In this document: positions 44,535 through 53,474 of the stretch, piece after piece | Position numbering within the stretch: position 1 is the first letter of the stretch | How the letters are laid out: the number at the start of each line of letters is the position of its first letter | Assembly: GCA_027076405.1 (NCBI GenBank) | Contig: JALTJN010000379.1 | Location: forward strand, 1-64,000 | Reading direction: 5' to 3' | Source: Chromatiales bacterium | Lineage (GTDB): Bacteria; Pseudomonadota; Gammaproteobacteria; UBA6429 | Length of the DNA stretch: 64,000 nt | Program-made: the position numbers and the translations under genes | The notes under the pieces: generated by a model | Told to the model about the DNA's origin: nothing | Database searches by the model: none | The model's input: the letters and a program-made list of their open reading frames with translations, nothing else

Positions 44535-45782
44535 CTAACTTTCTATGATATTGGTTGCGTTTTCTATCATTTGACTGTCTGGTTGAATATTTATAATTTT
44601 ATTTATTTTGTAAAGCCATATAAGACTGACGAATATAATAAAAATTGCGGGCAAAGCCATGTAGTTGACTAATTGCCAGCCAAATTTCTGATGTAAAATT
44701 CCAGCAGAGAGAGAGGCGGCTGCAACGACTGAAAAAACAAGGAAGTCATTTAGCGCCTGAGCTTTAAACTTTTCATTTTCATAATAAGTTTCTGTGAGTA
44801 ATGTGGTGGCACCTATAAATAAGAAGTTCCAGCTGATACCTAAAAATAATAATGCCAGCCAGAAATGATTAACAGAAATTCCCGAGAGGTTAATAAAAAC
44901 ACTAATAAGGGCAAATACGGCACCGATGAACATAACGGTTAATAGACCGATACGTTTAATAATAGTCCCTGTTACAAAAGAGGGAGCAAACATGCCCAGG
45001 ACATGCCATTGAATAACAAATGCTGTATCGGAATAAATATGTTGATGATGATGCATGGCAAGTGGGGTTGCGGTCATAACAAGAGTCATGGTTGCATACC
45101 CAAACATACCGCAGATGACGGCAATAATAAATCGAGGTTGTCGTGCAATTGTTTTTAATGAGCGACCAGAGGTTGTTTGTACTCGGCCAGAAAATGGTTT
45201 TTTATTATGCGGTAAATCAAGAAAACTCAGTAGTACAAAAGATAAAATGTACAAAACAATAATAGACGCATAACTACCTGCGAATATCGCACCACTTATA
45301 CTATCACGGGTTAAGTTGGCTAAGTTAGGGCCGATAATTGCAGCCAGTACCCCTCCCGCCAGAACGTAGGAGATTGCGCGACTTTTGTGTTCTTTATCAA
45401 CATCATCAGCGGCAGTAAATCGATAGAAATTAGCGAAACCGGAAAAGATACCGATTAAAATACTCCCTAGAATAAATAAAAAAAAATCACCTTTTATTAC
45501 AGCATAAGCACAAAGTGCAGCACCAAGCATGGCAATGATGCTACCAAGGAGGAACGTTGCTTTACGTCCTATTCTAGCCATCAATATTGCAGCGGGAATA
45601 CTCGTGAGCATTGTTGCAACCAACTGTAATGTAAAGGGCAAGCTGGCATAAATCTTATTATCGGCGAGGGCAAAACCGACTAACGCCGTTGTCGCAACCA
45701 TTAATGATGTGCCACTCATAAACAAAGCCTGACATAAGGCTAATATTGGAATGTTGCGCTTAAAACTGTTTTTTACGGGCAT
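44535..45782 (-). CDS. MFS transporter
   Basis: 415 residues with about 12 membrane spans and the MFS loop motif ARIGRKATFLLGS between helices 2 and 3. GIFSGFANFYRFTAAD and the internal His loop (MHHHQHIYSD) are noted. It is a secondary transporter of unknown substrate. It is convergent with the DUF5666 gene. Confidence 0.85.
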   Translation of the reverse strand: MPVKNSFKRNIPILALCQALFMSGTSLMVATTALVGFALADNKIYASLPFTLQLVATMLTSIPAAILMARIGRKATFLLGSIIAMLGAALCAYAVIKGDFFLFILGSILIGIFSGFANFYRFTAADDVDKEHKSRAISYVLAGGVLAAIIGPNLANLTRDSISGAIFAGSYASIIVLYILSFVLLSFLDLPHNKKPFSGRVQTTSGRSLKTIARQPRFIIAVICGMFGYATMTLVMTATPLAMHHHQHIYSDTAFVIQWHVLGMFAPSFVTGTIIKRIGLLTVMFIGAVFALISVFINLSGISVNHFWLALLFLGISWNFLFIGATTLLTETYYENEKFKAQALNDFLVFSVVAAASLSAGILHQKFGWQLVNYMALPAIFIIFVSLIWLYKINKIINIQPDSQMIENATNIIES

Positions 45783-45846
45783 AAATTAATACTGGTGGTT
45801 TGCTGTGAGGTGAGATTAGTATACAGACTGAAGTTGAGGAAGAAAA

Positions 45847-46197
45847 TTAATTATCCAACAGTTTTACCTTTGTTTTTGCATCTTTTTTGTTAATGATAAA
45901 TTGTAACTCACAATATTCATTTTGTTCGTCGACAGGCGTTGGATCATCTGAGCAGCTACATCCGGCTATTATTCCTGTATAAAAAATACCCACTTTAGCG
46001 AGAATGTCATTATCTCGTTCAGATGTGGATAATATTATTGCTTTAAACTGGCTTGGGCCAACATAACTGCTTAATGATAATCCCTGTTGTAACGGGAGTA
46101 AGGTTTTATCAATGTTTTCAATATCGGCTTTAAGTGCTGAATTAAAATAATTAGTAGAAAAATTATCAAGAGCATGGCTGAGAATTATCACTTTCAT
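45847..46197 (-). CDS. conserved hypothetical protein
   Basis: 116 residues, no membrane span. It has LPLQQGLSLSSYVGPSQFKAIILS and a Cys-containing GCSCSDDPTP segment. Homologous-looking proteins are familiar from other gammaproteobacteria, but no function is known to me. It begins directly after the histidine kinase stop codon and is probably in the same transcript. Confidence 0.6.
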   Translation of the reverse strand: MKVIILSHALDNFSTNYFNSALKADIENIDKTLLPLQQGLSLSSYVGPSQFKAIILSTSERDNDILAKVGIFYTGIIAGCSCSDDPTPVDEQNEYCELQFIINKKDAKTKVKLLDN

Positions 46198-47892
46198 TTA
46201 TAATGAATGGCTACCAAGAGTAAAGTAAAAAGTTGCACCTTTACCTATTTTACTTTCAGCCCAGATATCACCGCCATGTTTTTGAATAATACGTTGAACT
46301 GTCGACAAACCAACGCCTACTCCTTCAAATTCAGTTTTATTGTGTAAGCGCTGAAATGCGGTAAATAATCGGTTTGCCTCTTTCATATTAAATCCTGCGC
46401 CATTATCACGGATAAAATAAATTAAAACCTCATCTTTATATAGGGTGCCAAATTCAATGACTGGGTTTTCAACATGTTTGGTGAATTTCCATGAATTGCT
46501 GATTAAGTTATCAAAACATATTTGTAAGAAATCCTTATCAACTAGTGCGAAGACTTCTTGCTTTATAATGAGTTTGATTTTCCTCTCTGGATCATATTCA
46601 CGCATAGTATGAATTGATTGCTCAATTATTTTCGAGATATTTACCTTTTCCTTTTTAAAATCTGAACGTGAAACATGTGCAAATTTTAATAGGTCATCAA
46701 TAATATGTCCCATTTTTACCGAGGCGGTACAAATATGTTGTATGTAATTTAAAATTTCGGCATTAGCACTTAATTTTTGGGTGTCGAGTAATATCTGGCT
46801 AAAACCGTCGATGGCATTTAACGGTGTTCTAAGATCGTGTGATACGGAATAACTAAAAGCTTCAAGCTCATCAGCACGGATTTTTAATTCCGTGGTTTTT
46901 GTATCTACTTCATCTTCTATTATTTTATTTTGTTTTCTTAGTATATTATTAATTTGTATGTGTGAGTGAATGACATACCATATAAACCAGGTGAGCACTA
47001 AACCAAATATAAATAAAATTATAGGGAAAACAATATTCATCGAGAAAATGTTTTTGCTATAAATATATTTAAAGGTTAAATGTTTCTCGTTAAAACTCAT
47101 TGTTTTCGTTATTGTTGTATTAATATCAAAAACACTATGTTGTATGTTTTTTGTGTTATCAATGATGATGTCGTCATTAAGGCTGATGATAATCGATTTC
47201 GAGTTAGTAGATGATATTAGTTTGCTCGGGTTTAGTTTATAAATAAGGATTCCATATATATTTCCAATACTTAGAATATGTTTTCCATATTCATGCCCTT
47301 TGTATAATGTTTGTAACGCATAAATATATTTCTTCCCTTTTTTGTTAGTAGTATATCGGGTCATGTCATTATGTTTTTCGGGGATAATGCTGTCTGTCAT
47401 TGAATAGGTTAGCCAGTTCTTACCAAACCAGAGCGAGTTTTTAACAGTGTAAGGTTCAATGAACTTTATTGGAAATAAGTACTCGTTAGTTGCCGGTTTA
47501 TTGTAGAGATTTTTATTAAATGGCGTCACTTTAAACCCGGAGTAACCCTTTGCTTGAAAGCTCTTCTCATAATCTTTTATGTTTTCAATAGAGATGTTTT
47601 CTGCAAACATGATCTCATCAATATACTTATGTTGCTTAATGATTGATTTAGCATAAAAACTAAATTCGTTATTGTTCATTTCTCTGGTCAAGTAAAACCG
47701 GGAGATTAATTCGTGATTTATGCGGTTAAAGGATAAAAAAGTGGATTCGATTTTAGAAAAATTATTATTTGCGTTGGAGTTGAAATAGATTTTATTTTTA
47801 TCAATTTCAGACTTTAGCGTTATTGCAAAAATAGCGGTGCTGATTATTATTCCGGTTATAATAGTGACTATGTTATTTTTATTATTAATCAT
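46198..47892 (-). CDS. membrane sensor histidine kinase with CHASE-like periplasmic domain
   Basis: 564 residues. A membrane span near residues 8-25, a periplasmic domain with CHASE-like features to about 285, a second span (about 287-308) and then the kinase. The phosphoacceptor His352 is in SVSHDLRTPLNAIDGF. The ATP site has NLISNSWKF, IRDNGAGFNM and GVGVGLSTVQRII. No response regulator is adjacent. The preceding gene encodes a periplasmic binding protein, suggesting a two-part sensor. Confidence 0.88.
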   Translation of the reverse strand: MINNKNNIVTIITGIIISTAIFAITLKSEIDKNKIYFNSNANNNFSKIESTFLSFNRINHELISRFYLTREMNNNEFSFYAKSIIKQHKYIDEIMFAENISIENIKDYEKSFQAKGYSGFKVTPFNKNLYNKPATNEYLFPIKFIEPYTVKNSLWFGKNWLTYSMTDSIIPEKHNDMTRYTTNKKGKKYIYALQTLYKGHEYGKHILSIGNIYGILIYKLNPSKLISSTNSKSIIISLNDDIIIDNTKNIQHSVFDINTTITKTMSFNEKHLTFKYIYSKNIFSMNIVFPIILFIFGLVLTWFIWYVIHSHIQINNILRKQNKIIEDEVDTKTTELKIRADELEAFSYSVSHDLRTPLNAIDGFSQILLDTQKLSANAEILNYIQHICTASVKMGHIIDDLLKFAHVSRSDFKKEKVNISKIIEQSIHTMREYDPERKIKLIIKQEVFALVDKDFLQICFDNLISNSWKFTKHVENPVIEFGTLYKDEVLIYFIRDNGAGFNMKEANRLFTAFQRLHNKTEFEGVGVGLSTVQRIIQKHGGDIWAESKIGKGATFYFTLGSHSL

Positions 47893-47902
47893 AAATCAAA
47901 AA

Positions 47903-48862
47903 CTACCAGATGGGTGAGGCGCTTCTTATTGTGCTTTTATCAATCTTGATGTTGGCTTTTTTCAATAAATTTTTATTAATAAAGAAATGCCATTCCCGAT
48001 TTATTGTGATTGGAATGTCGCTAATATTTGTTCCTGACAACACTTCTTTCGCTATTTCGCCTGCCCAGCTCCCTTGCTCATATGAGTTTTTTGTCAGCGC
48101 AAGCATGGAGTATGGCATCATCCATTTATAATTAGTTAATGTTAGTGTCTTGCCATATTTTTCCACTGTATTTATGGCAGCCTTTTTATTCCAGTCGTTT
48201 ATCCCTGCATTATTATTTAAAATAATAAAATCTGCTGTTTGCGATTGTTTAAAAGCTGTTACCCATTGAGACATTGATGTGACAAATTTCGCTTTTAAAT
48301 TTATCCCTTTTTTACGATAGGTGTCATTATAATGAGTGTAATCTTTATGCTCGGTGATAACATCCGCTGAGATATAAATTCCATTTTTTAGGTCAGGTAT
48401 GTTTCTCTTAATGATCTCCAGTAAAGGGAGAATAGGGGCAACCTCAACCATTCCCGTTACATTTTTATAGGGAAAGCCATAGGGTACTGCGGTCCAGTTA
48501 ATGCCGTTAAATACAAACGGTATCTTGCTATTTTTATATTGGGTGACGATATATTTCGAGGCATTATCATCTGATGCTATAACGATATCAGGTTGATAAG
48601 ATGAGATGAGTTCTTTTGCTTGGTTAGCCTTTTCTTTTGTAAATGCAACAGAGGTATGCCTTTTTGTATCCATAAAAAACTTTTTTAATTCACAATATCC
48701 CTTGAGCGATTTTTCAACACCTTCTTCTATTCCGTCATTCCATGCATAACCTTTATGATATGACATGATATGTAAGCATTTATACTTTTTTTGAGCATGT
48801 ATGGGAGTTAAGAATAGAAGGGCAATCGAAATGAGTATGGCATTTAATAATTTGCTTTTCAT
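47903..48862 (-). CDS. periplasmic substrate-binding protein of the ABC-sub-bind type
   Basis: About 319 residues from the ATG at 48862, which gives a clean signal peptide (ending IHA) and has AGGGG upstream; the frame is open to 48973 but that part is not signal-like. IMSYHKGYAWNDGIEEGVEK, DIVIASDDNASKYIV and PFVFNGINW fit the PF04392-type ligand-binding proteins often found next to sensor kinases. No ABC permease or ATPase is adjacent, so a sensory role with the kinase is likelier than transport. Confidence 0.8.
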   Translation of the reverse strand: MKSKLLNAILISIALLFLTPIHAQKKYKCLHIMSYHKGYAWNDGIEEGVEKSLKGYCELKKFFMDTKRHTSVAFTKEKANQAKELISSYQPDIVIASDDNASKYIVTQYKNSKIPFVFNGINWTAVPYGFPYKNVTGMVEVAPILPLLEIIKRNIPDLKNGIYISADVITEHKDYTHYNDTYRKKGINLKAKFVTSMSQWVTAFKQSQTADFIILNNNAGINDWNKKAAINTVEKYGKTLTLTNYKWMMPYSMLALTKNSYEQGSWAGEIAKEVLSGTNISDIPITINREWHFFINKNLLKKANIKIDKSTIRSASPIW

Positions 48863-48973
48863 TAAAATTAAACCCCTAGATTTTATAAAGTATTTCATTA
48901 TATTAGCAGAATTTTTATCGATATTGCTGCTAATTAATATGAAATTGCCCGCTTTTATTTTTCTTAGCATCAT

Positions 48974-49290
48974 AGACCTTTTATCACTGCTGTCCCGTTA
49001 AGCTCATCTCGTAACAAGGTAATAGACTAGTGACAGAGGTAAATAAAGAAATCGAAGCTATTGGAGACATGAGTTTACTGTAATCAATAATCGGAGCCAT
49101 TCCTTCTCCCTTGGGGAGAAGGCTAGGATGAGGGGGGGGGGGGCAGTTAAATCAATACGTTATCACGATTAATCCTCTCACCCCAACCCTCTCCCTGAGG
49201 GAGAGGGAGTTAACGGGGCAGCAGTGGCCTTTTATTTATTGTGAGATTTAAGCACTGCTTAATTAATATTCTTATAAAAAGAAAGTTTGA
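48974..49290. other. 317-bp gap holding an inverted palindrome pair and a G tract
   Basis: No gene or RNA is recognised. It contains the repeat pair described at 49102-49207 and a run of 12 G. Confidence 0.7.
49102..49207. repeat. inverted pair of CCCTCTCCC-type hairpins with G12 tract
   Basis: Two perfect 9-bp hairpins, CCTTCTCCC-TTG-GGGAGAAGG (49102-49122) and CCCTCTCCC-TGA-GGGAGAGGG (49187-49207), carry similar outer tails (GGATGAGGG and its complement CCTCTCACCCC) in opposite orientation. Between them is a run of 12 G at 49132-49143. This is a dispersed repeat type common in proteobacteria. Confidence 0.8.
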
Positions 49291-50103
49291 TTAAGATTTT
49301 TCAGAATTAACTGAATATATGAGCCACTGCTCAGCTTCAGGACATAAGCGAAGGGTAATGAGAGCAGCTATCGAGCTTATAAAATCATGTATGATAATTG
49401 TTATTCCCATATGTGCACAGGAAAGATAACTGCCGACAAGCGCTGTAATCTCAAAGCCTCCCAGTCGCCGCAATATTTCTAATACTGATTTGAAGTGCTT
49501 CTTATGATAAGAGAGTGCTTGTTGTATTATTTTGTTTTCATAATCGAATGCTTTATTAGCATTTATAAAGAGCTGAAAAGGCTTTTTATCAAGTAAAGCG
49601 CAGCTTATTGCGCGTGTAGATAGGGTACTGCCTTGTCCTGCTGCTTTACCGATATATTGCTGTATCCCATCAAGCTTTATTCGTTGAGCGACTTGCCGGC
49701 CTGAATTAATAGCCCGATATAGCTGTTCGTGGCTCATAGCAGACTGGAGGCAAAAATTTGATGTTCCCGGTCCAATATTTAAATTAATACTTTGTTCTGA
49801 TAGCGGTTGATTAAGAAATGAACCTAAATTTATGAATTCTTGATGAATATATTCCGGACTAATGCTTGGAAATTTATTGCTCTCGTTTATGCTGTTTTTC
49901 GTATTTGAAATGTAAGAGTTTTCTTTTGCAGCGCCATGATCGGCATAGAATACAACCGTTTTTACAGATTGATGTAATGAATTTTTATTAAGATTAATAT
50001 CCTCTGAGCGTACAGCTGCAGGTATGTTTAACCAAAGTGCATATTCGTTCAATATATAAATGCTCTTTATTTCGTTTATTATTCTGACGTGGCAATTGGC
50101 CAT
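49291..50103 (-). CDS. truncated, divergent CobT paralogue
   Basis: 270 residues. Alignable with the full CobT at 33236 through FYADHGAAKEN, GTSNFCLQSAMSHEQLYRAI, LEILRRLGGFEITALVGSYL and the helices before the C-terminus. It lacks the N-terminal KPPGSLG segment. GDMGIANTT is replaced by GKAAGQGSTLST. It stops before RLGEASGA, so the catalytic Glu is absent. It overlaps bluB by 25 nt at the end of the cobalamin operon. It may be an inactive partner of CobT, or a decaying gene with its frame still open. Confidence 0.75.
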   Translation of the reverse strand: MANCHVRIINEIKSIYILNEYALWLNIPAAVRSEDINLNKNSLHQSVKTVVFYADHGAAKENSYISNTKNSINESNKFPSISPEYIHQEFINLGSFLNQPLSEQSINLNIGPGTSNFCLQSAMSHEQLYRAINSGRQVAQRIKLDGIQQYIGKAAGQGSTLSTRAISCALLDKKPFQLFINANKAFDYENKIIQQALSYHKKHFKSVLEILRRLGGFEITALVGSYLSCAHMGITIIIHDFISSIAALITLRLCPEAEQWLIYSVNSEKS

Positions 50104-50735
50104 GTATTTTCAAATATAACAGTATCGATATGTTGGCGTTTTTTCCAGTTTTCTTTCTCAAGCATCGGCTTATCATAAAATTTTTCGACATGGCCAATGC
50201 ATAATATGGCAACAGGTTTTCCTGAAGGTGGAATATTAAGTAATGTTGCAAGTTTATCGGGATTAAAAATAGATACCCAGCCTAATCCTATTCCCTCGGC
50301 TCTTGCCGCTAACCACATATTTTGAATAGCGCAAGAAACGGAGGCTAAGTCCATTTCCGGTAAGGTACGTCGTCCAAAAACATGTTTTTCACGATCTTCC
50401 ATAAGAGACACCACAAGTAATTCACCGCAGTCTAAAATTCCCTCAACTTTTAACTTCATGAATTCATCTTCATGTTCAGCCATTGCTTGTGCAGTTGCAA
50501 TACGTTCTTCCTCAACAAGTTGATGGACTTTTTGGCGAATGCCTTGATCGCTAATACGAATAAAGCGCCAGGGTTGCATAAAACCAACGCTGGGGGCAAA
50601 GTGTGCAGCACGTAGCAAGCGTTGCAGTAAGTCAGGAGCAATTTCTTCTGAAGTAAAGTGGCGCATATCACGGCGTTGTTCAATAACGCGATAAATCGCC
50701 TGGATGTCATTTTCCGAGTAACGTTTATTATTCAT
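50079..50735 (-). CDS. bluB: 5,6-dimethylbenzimidazole synthase BluB
   Basis: 218 residues, nitroreductase-like flavoprotein. RRDMRHFTSEEI, LLRAAHFAPSVGFMQPWRFI and EGIGLGWVSIF are BluB features. It breaks down FMNH2 with oxygen to make DMB, the lower ligand of cobalamin, so the host makes DMB aerobically. It overlaps cbiA by 4 nt. Confidence 0.95.
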   Translation of the reverse strand: MNNKRYSENDIQAIYRVIEQRRDMRHFTSEEIAPDLLQRLLRAAHFAPSVGFMQPWRFIRISDQGIRQKVHQLVEEERIATAQAMAEHEDEFMKLKVEGILDCGELLVVSLMEDREKHVFGRRTLPEMDLASVSCAIQNMWLAARAEGIGLGWVSIFNPDKLATLLNIPPSGKPVAILCIGHVEKFYDKPMLEKENWKKRQHIDTVIFENTWPIATSE

Positions 50736-52030
50736 AGATTTTTATTAAATAGTTTTGCAGTTGCTTCAGGGTTTGAAGAGAAATATAAATGTAAGTAACT
50801 GGCGATTAATGATTTATTACTATAAATCGCTTCTCCGGGATGTTTGCCTCGTTGGCGTATACCATGAGAAATCGCTGGCATATCAATTTCCATATTTGAG
50901 TGATGAAATGTGTGTGCTGTAAAGTGACCTTGCGGTAGATCGGCTTCCTGCATTCCCAGTCCGGCTAATTGAGCTTGCATTTTTGCATGGCCGGATAGCA
51001 GCCCAACCATTTTTCCGCTTTGGCCTTCTTTGCTGGTGAGACTTTTCGTAACATAAAGCATACCGCCGCATTCAGCGAGTATGGGCTTGTCTTTTTCAAA
51101 ATGTTTTCGTATAGAATCCTGCATGGTTTTGTTCTGCTCAAGCAAATCAATATGCAGCTCCGGATAACCGCCGGGCAGCCATAATGCATCGGTTTCAGGT
51201 AGACTGATATCTTTAATGGGGGAAAAGAAAGTAATTTCAGCACCCAGCTCTTTTAAAGCAATAATATTGGCCGGGTAGATAAAAGAAAAAGCACTATCAC
51301 AGGCGATAGCTATTTTTATATTTTTTAATAATGGTTTTACGGGTTCTTTTTTTATCGGCTTAAATGTAATTTTTTCGGGTAATGTTGTCAGCTCTGTTTG
51401 TTTTATTAAAGTGGCTGCTTTATTTAATCTGTTCTCAATATCTTCAATTTCATTAGCTTGTACTATGCCCAGATGACGTTCAGGTAAAATAATTTCTTCA
51501 TCACGAAGTAAGCCGCCAAAGTAAGACACCGTAGCCGGTAAGCTTTCTGCCAGCATTTCTCCATGGCCTTTGCTGGCAACACGATTTGCGACCACACCGG
51601 CAAAAGGCAAGGTTGGGCGATAATCTGCCAGACCATGAGCAATAGCGCCAAAAGTTTGAGCCATGGCACTGGCATCGATTAATGCCAGAACAGGTATAGC
51701 AAAAAACTCTGCTAAATCTGCACTCGAAGGTGTGCCATCAAATAAACCCATAACACCTTCGATAAGAATTAAGTCCGCTTCACAGGCAGCTTCGTATAAG
51801 AGAGCCTTACAGGCTTCTTCACCTACCATCCATAAATCAAGCTGGTAAACAGGGTTACCCGAGGCTTGTTCAAGAATCATAGGGTCAAGAAAATCAGGTC
51901 CTGTTTTAAAGACTCGAACCTCATTTCCTTTATTTCGATGATAACGAGCGAGTGCAGCAGTAAAGGTTGTTTTACCCTCACCGGAAGCCGGTGCGCTAAT
52001 TAAGAGAGCAGGGCAGGGAGCAGCTTTCAT
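50732..52030 (-). CDS. cbiA: cobyrinate a,c-diamide synthase
   Basis: 432 residues. P-loop SAPASGEGKTTFTAALA; the C-terminal amidotransferase part has Cys in LAECGGMLYVT and His in SYLHLYF. It amidates the a and c side chains of cobyrinate. It follows cobO by 20 nt. It is named cobB in the aerobic pathway. Confidence 0.95.
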   Translation of the reverse strand: MKAAPCPALLISAPASGEGKTTFTAALARYHRNKGNEVRVFKTGPDFLDPMILEQASGNPVYQLDLWMVGEEACKALLYEAACEADLILIEGVMGLFDGTPSSADLAEFFAIPVLALIDASAMAQTFGAIAHGLADYRPTLPFAGVVANRVASKGHGEMLAESLPATVSYFGGLLRDEEIILPERHLGIVQANEIEDIENRLNKAATLIKQTELTTLPEKITFKPIKKEPVKPLLKNIKIAIACDSAFSFIYPANIIALKELGAEITFFSPIKDISLPETDALWLPGGYPELHIDLLEQNKTMQDSIRKHFEKDKPILAECGGMLYVTKSLTSKEGQSGKMVGLLSGHAKMQAQLAGLGMQEADLPQGHFTAHTFHHSNMEIDMPAISHGIRQRGKHPGEAIYSNKSLIASYLHLYFSSNPEATAKLFNKNL

Positions 52031-52044
52031 TTAATCTCTTTTAT

Positions 52045-52062
52045 GTCGAGCTAAAGCTCGAC
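52045..52062. repeat. REP-like palindrome spanning the cobO stop codon
   Basis: GTCGAGCT-AA-AGCTCGAC is a perfect 8-bp stem. It encodes the last residues GVEL and contains the stop of cobO on the minus strand. It resembles the other REP hairpins in the window but lacks the GTAG foot. Confidence 0.7.
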
Positions 52063-52659
52063 CCCTTTTTGTGCTTTTATGCCTGAGCGAAATGCGTGCT
52101 TCACATCTTTCATTTCTGTGACGGTGTCTGCGATTGCAATGAGTTCATTCTTGGCGGCTCGACCGGTGATAACAACATGCTGCATTTCAGGGCGACTTTG
52201 CAAATCATGAATAACATCTTTAATTTCAATATATTGATATTTCAAAACAATATTCAGTTCATCAAGAAGAATAAGATCATAACTCTTGTCACCCAGCATT
52301 CGTTTCGCTTCTTGCCATGCTAATGTTGCTGTTTTTACATCCTGCACCCTGTTCTGCGTATCCCATGTAAATCCATCCCCCATGACATGGTAGTCCACTT
52401 CATCAGGGAAGCGACGGAAGAAGGCTTCTTCACCGGTAGAAAATGCACCTTTAATAAATTGTACAACTCCGACTTTCATATTATGGCCCAAGGCACGAGC
52501 AACCATGCCAAAGCCGGAAGAACTTTTGCCTTTACCGTTGCCTGTTGTGATAACGATGACGCCTTGCTCCTTGTCTGCTTTTTTTATGTTTTCATCAATG
52601 ATGGCTTTTTTCTTTGCCATACGTTCTTCGTGGCGTTTATTTTTATCTTTTTCAGTCAT
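52051..52659 (-). CDS. cobO: cob(I)alamin adenosyltransferase, CobA/CobO type
   Basis: 202 residues. P-loop GNGKGKSSSGFG, then VVQFIKGAFSTGE and LILLDELNIVLKY. It transfers the adenosyl group of ATP to cob(I)alamin or corrinoid precursors. The unrelated PduO-type enzyme is encoded two genes upstream. It overlaps btuF2 by 4 nt. Confidence 0.94.
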   Translation of the reverse strand: MTEKDKNKRHEERMAKKKAIIDENIKKADKEQGVIVITTGNGKGKSSSGFGMVARALGHNMKVGVVQFIKGAFSTGEEAFFRRFPDEVDYHVMGDGFTWDTQNRVQDVKTATLAWQEAKRMLGDKSYDLILLDELNIVLKYQYIEIKDVIHDLQSRPEMQHVVITGRAAKNELIAIADTVTEMKDVKHAFRSGIKAQKGVEL

Positions 52660-53474
52660 AGTGAATTCCAGCGGTGTTTTTGCCCGATAAGTAAGTCCAG
52701 ACCATTTAATATTTTAGTATTCGGGTGTAAAAATAAATTTCCATCGAAACTCACAATGCTCACCGGGACTTTAGGCATAATAAGCTGGCACTGTTTTTTT
52801 AGTTTGCGTTCGAATATAAACAATAAGTCAGGCTGGTATTCATTTAGCAGATTATTGAGTGACTCTATTTCTTCTCCGGCTTTGATATGGCGAATTTTTC
52901 TTTTTGTTTCAACAACATTAAATCCTGCTAGAGTAAACAGATCATACAAACGGGACTTTGGGCCAAATGAATACGCACTACCACTACACGAGGAGAGGAG
53001 TAATACTTTCTTGTTATTGCCCTGTACCTGTTTAACTTTTTTTCGCCATGATTTTGCAAAAGAGGAAACTTTATTTTCAGCCCCTTTCCAGTTTGTTGCT
53101 TTAATAATGGTCTGCATGTTTTGTTCGAGTTGTGCCATTTTACTAAAGCTTTTTAATCGAATCGCTTTAGCGCCTTTTGGGGTGATTTTTTTAAGTGCTT
53201 CTTCTTTTGACCAGTCGGATGTAATAATTAAATCCGGCATAAGTGCATCAATCGCTTCTGCATCGGGGTCTAAAATACCTCCAGTACGCGGTAAGTCCCG
53301 TTTGCTGTACCGGCTAACACCGACGATACATTGACCCATTTCAAGATAATCAAGCATTTCTGAAATATAGGGTGACTGGCTGATTATACGTGGGCAGGTT
53401 TGTTTAACTTCACCGGCGAATAAGGAGAAGGGGATAAAAAGTAAAAATAAAAAAAATAGTCGATAGTGATACAT
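52656..53474 (-). CDS. cobalamin-binding periplasmic protein, BtuF-like (copy 2)
   Basis: 272 residues from the ATG at 53474 that shares one base with the pduO stop (TAATG); it opens with a signal peptide ending LFA. PRIISQSPYISEMLDYL, VGVSRYSKRDLPRTGGILDPDAEAI in segments, and PDLIITSDW fit the BtuF/FecB fold. It is quite diverged from copy 1 and has three cysteines more. It may bind a different corrinoid. Confidence 0.82.
   Translation of the reverse strand: MYHYRLFFLFLLFIPFSLFAGEVKQTCPRIISQSPYISEMLDYLEMGQCIVGVSRYSKRDLPRTGGILDPDAEAIDALMPDLIITSDWSKEEALKKITPKGAKAIRLKSFSKMAQLEQNMQTIIKATNWKGAENKVSSFAKSWRKKVKQVQGNNKKVLLLSSCSGSAYSFGPKSRLYDLFTLAGFNVVETKRKIRHIKAGEEIESLNNLLNEYQPDLLFIFERKLKKQCQLIMPKVPVSIVSFDGNLFLHPNTKILNGLDLLIGQKHRWNSL

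Noticed and set aside
49132..49143. G12 tract as a phase-variation switch
   Set aside because: It is in a gap between repeats, far from any start codon or evident promoter; slippage or a sequencing artefact is as likely.
52387..53334. A 315-codon plus-strand open frame opposite cobO and btuF2
   Set aside because: It is antisense to two well-supported genes, and its Phe/Ser/Cys-rich translation has no recognisable domain.
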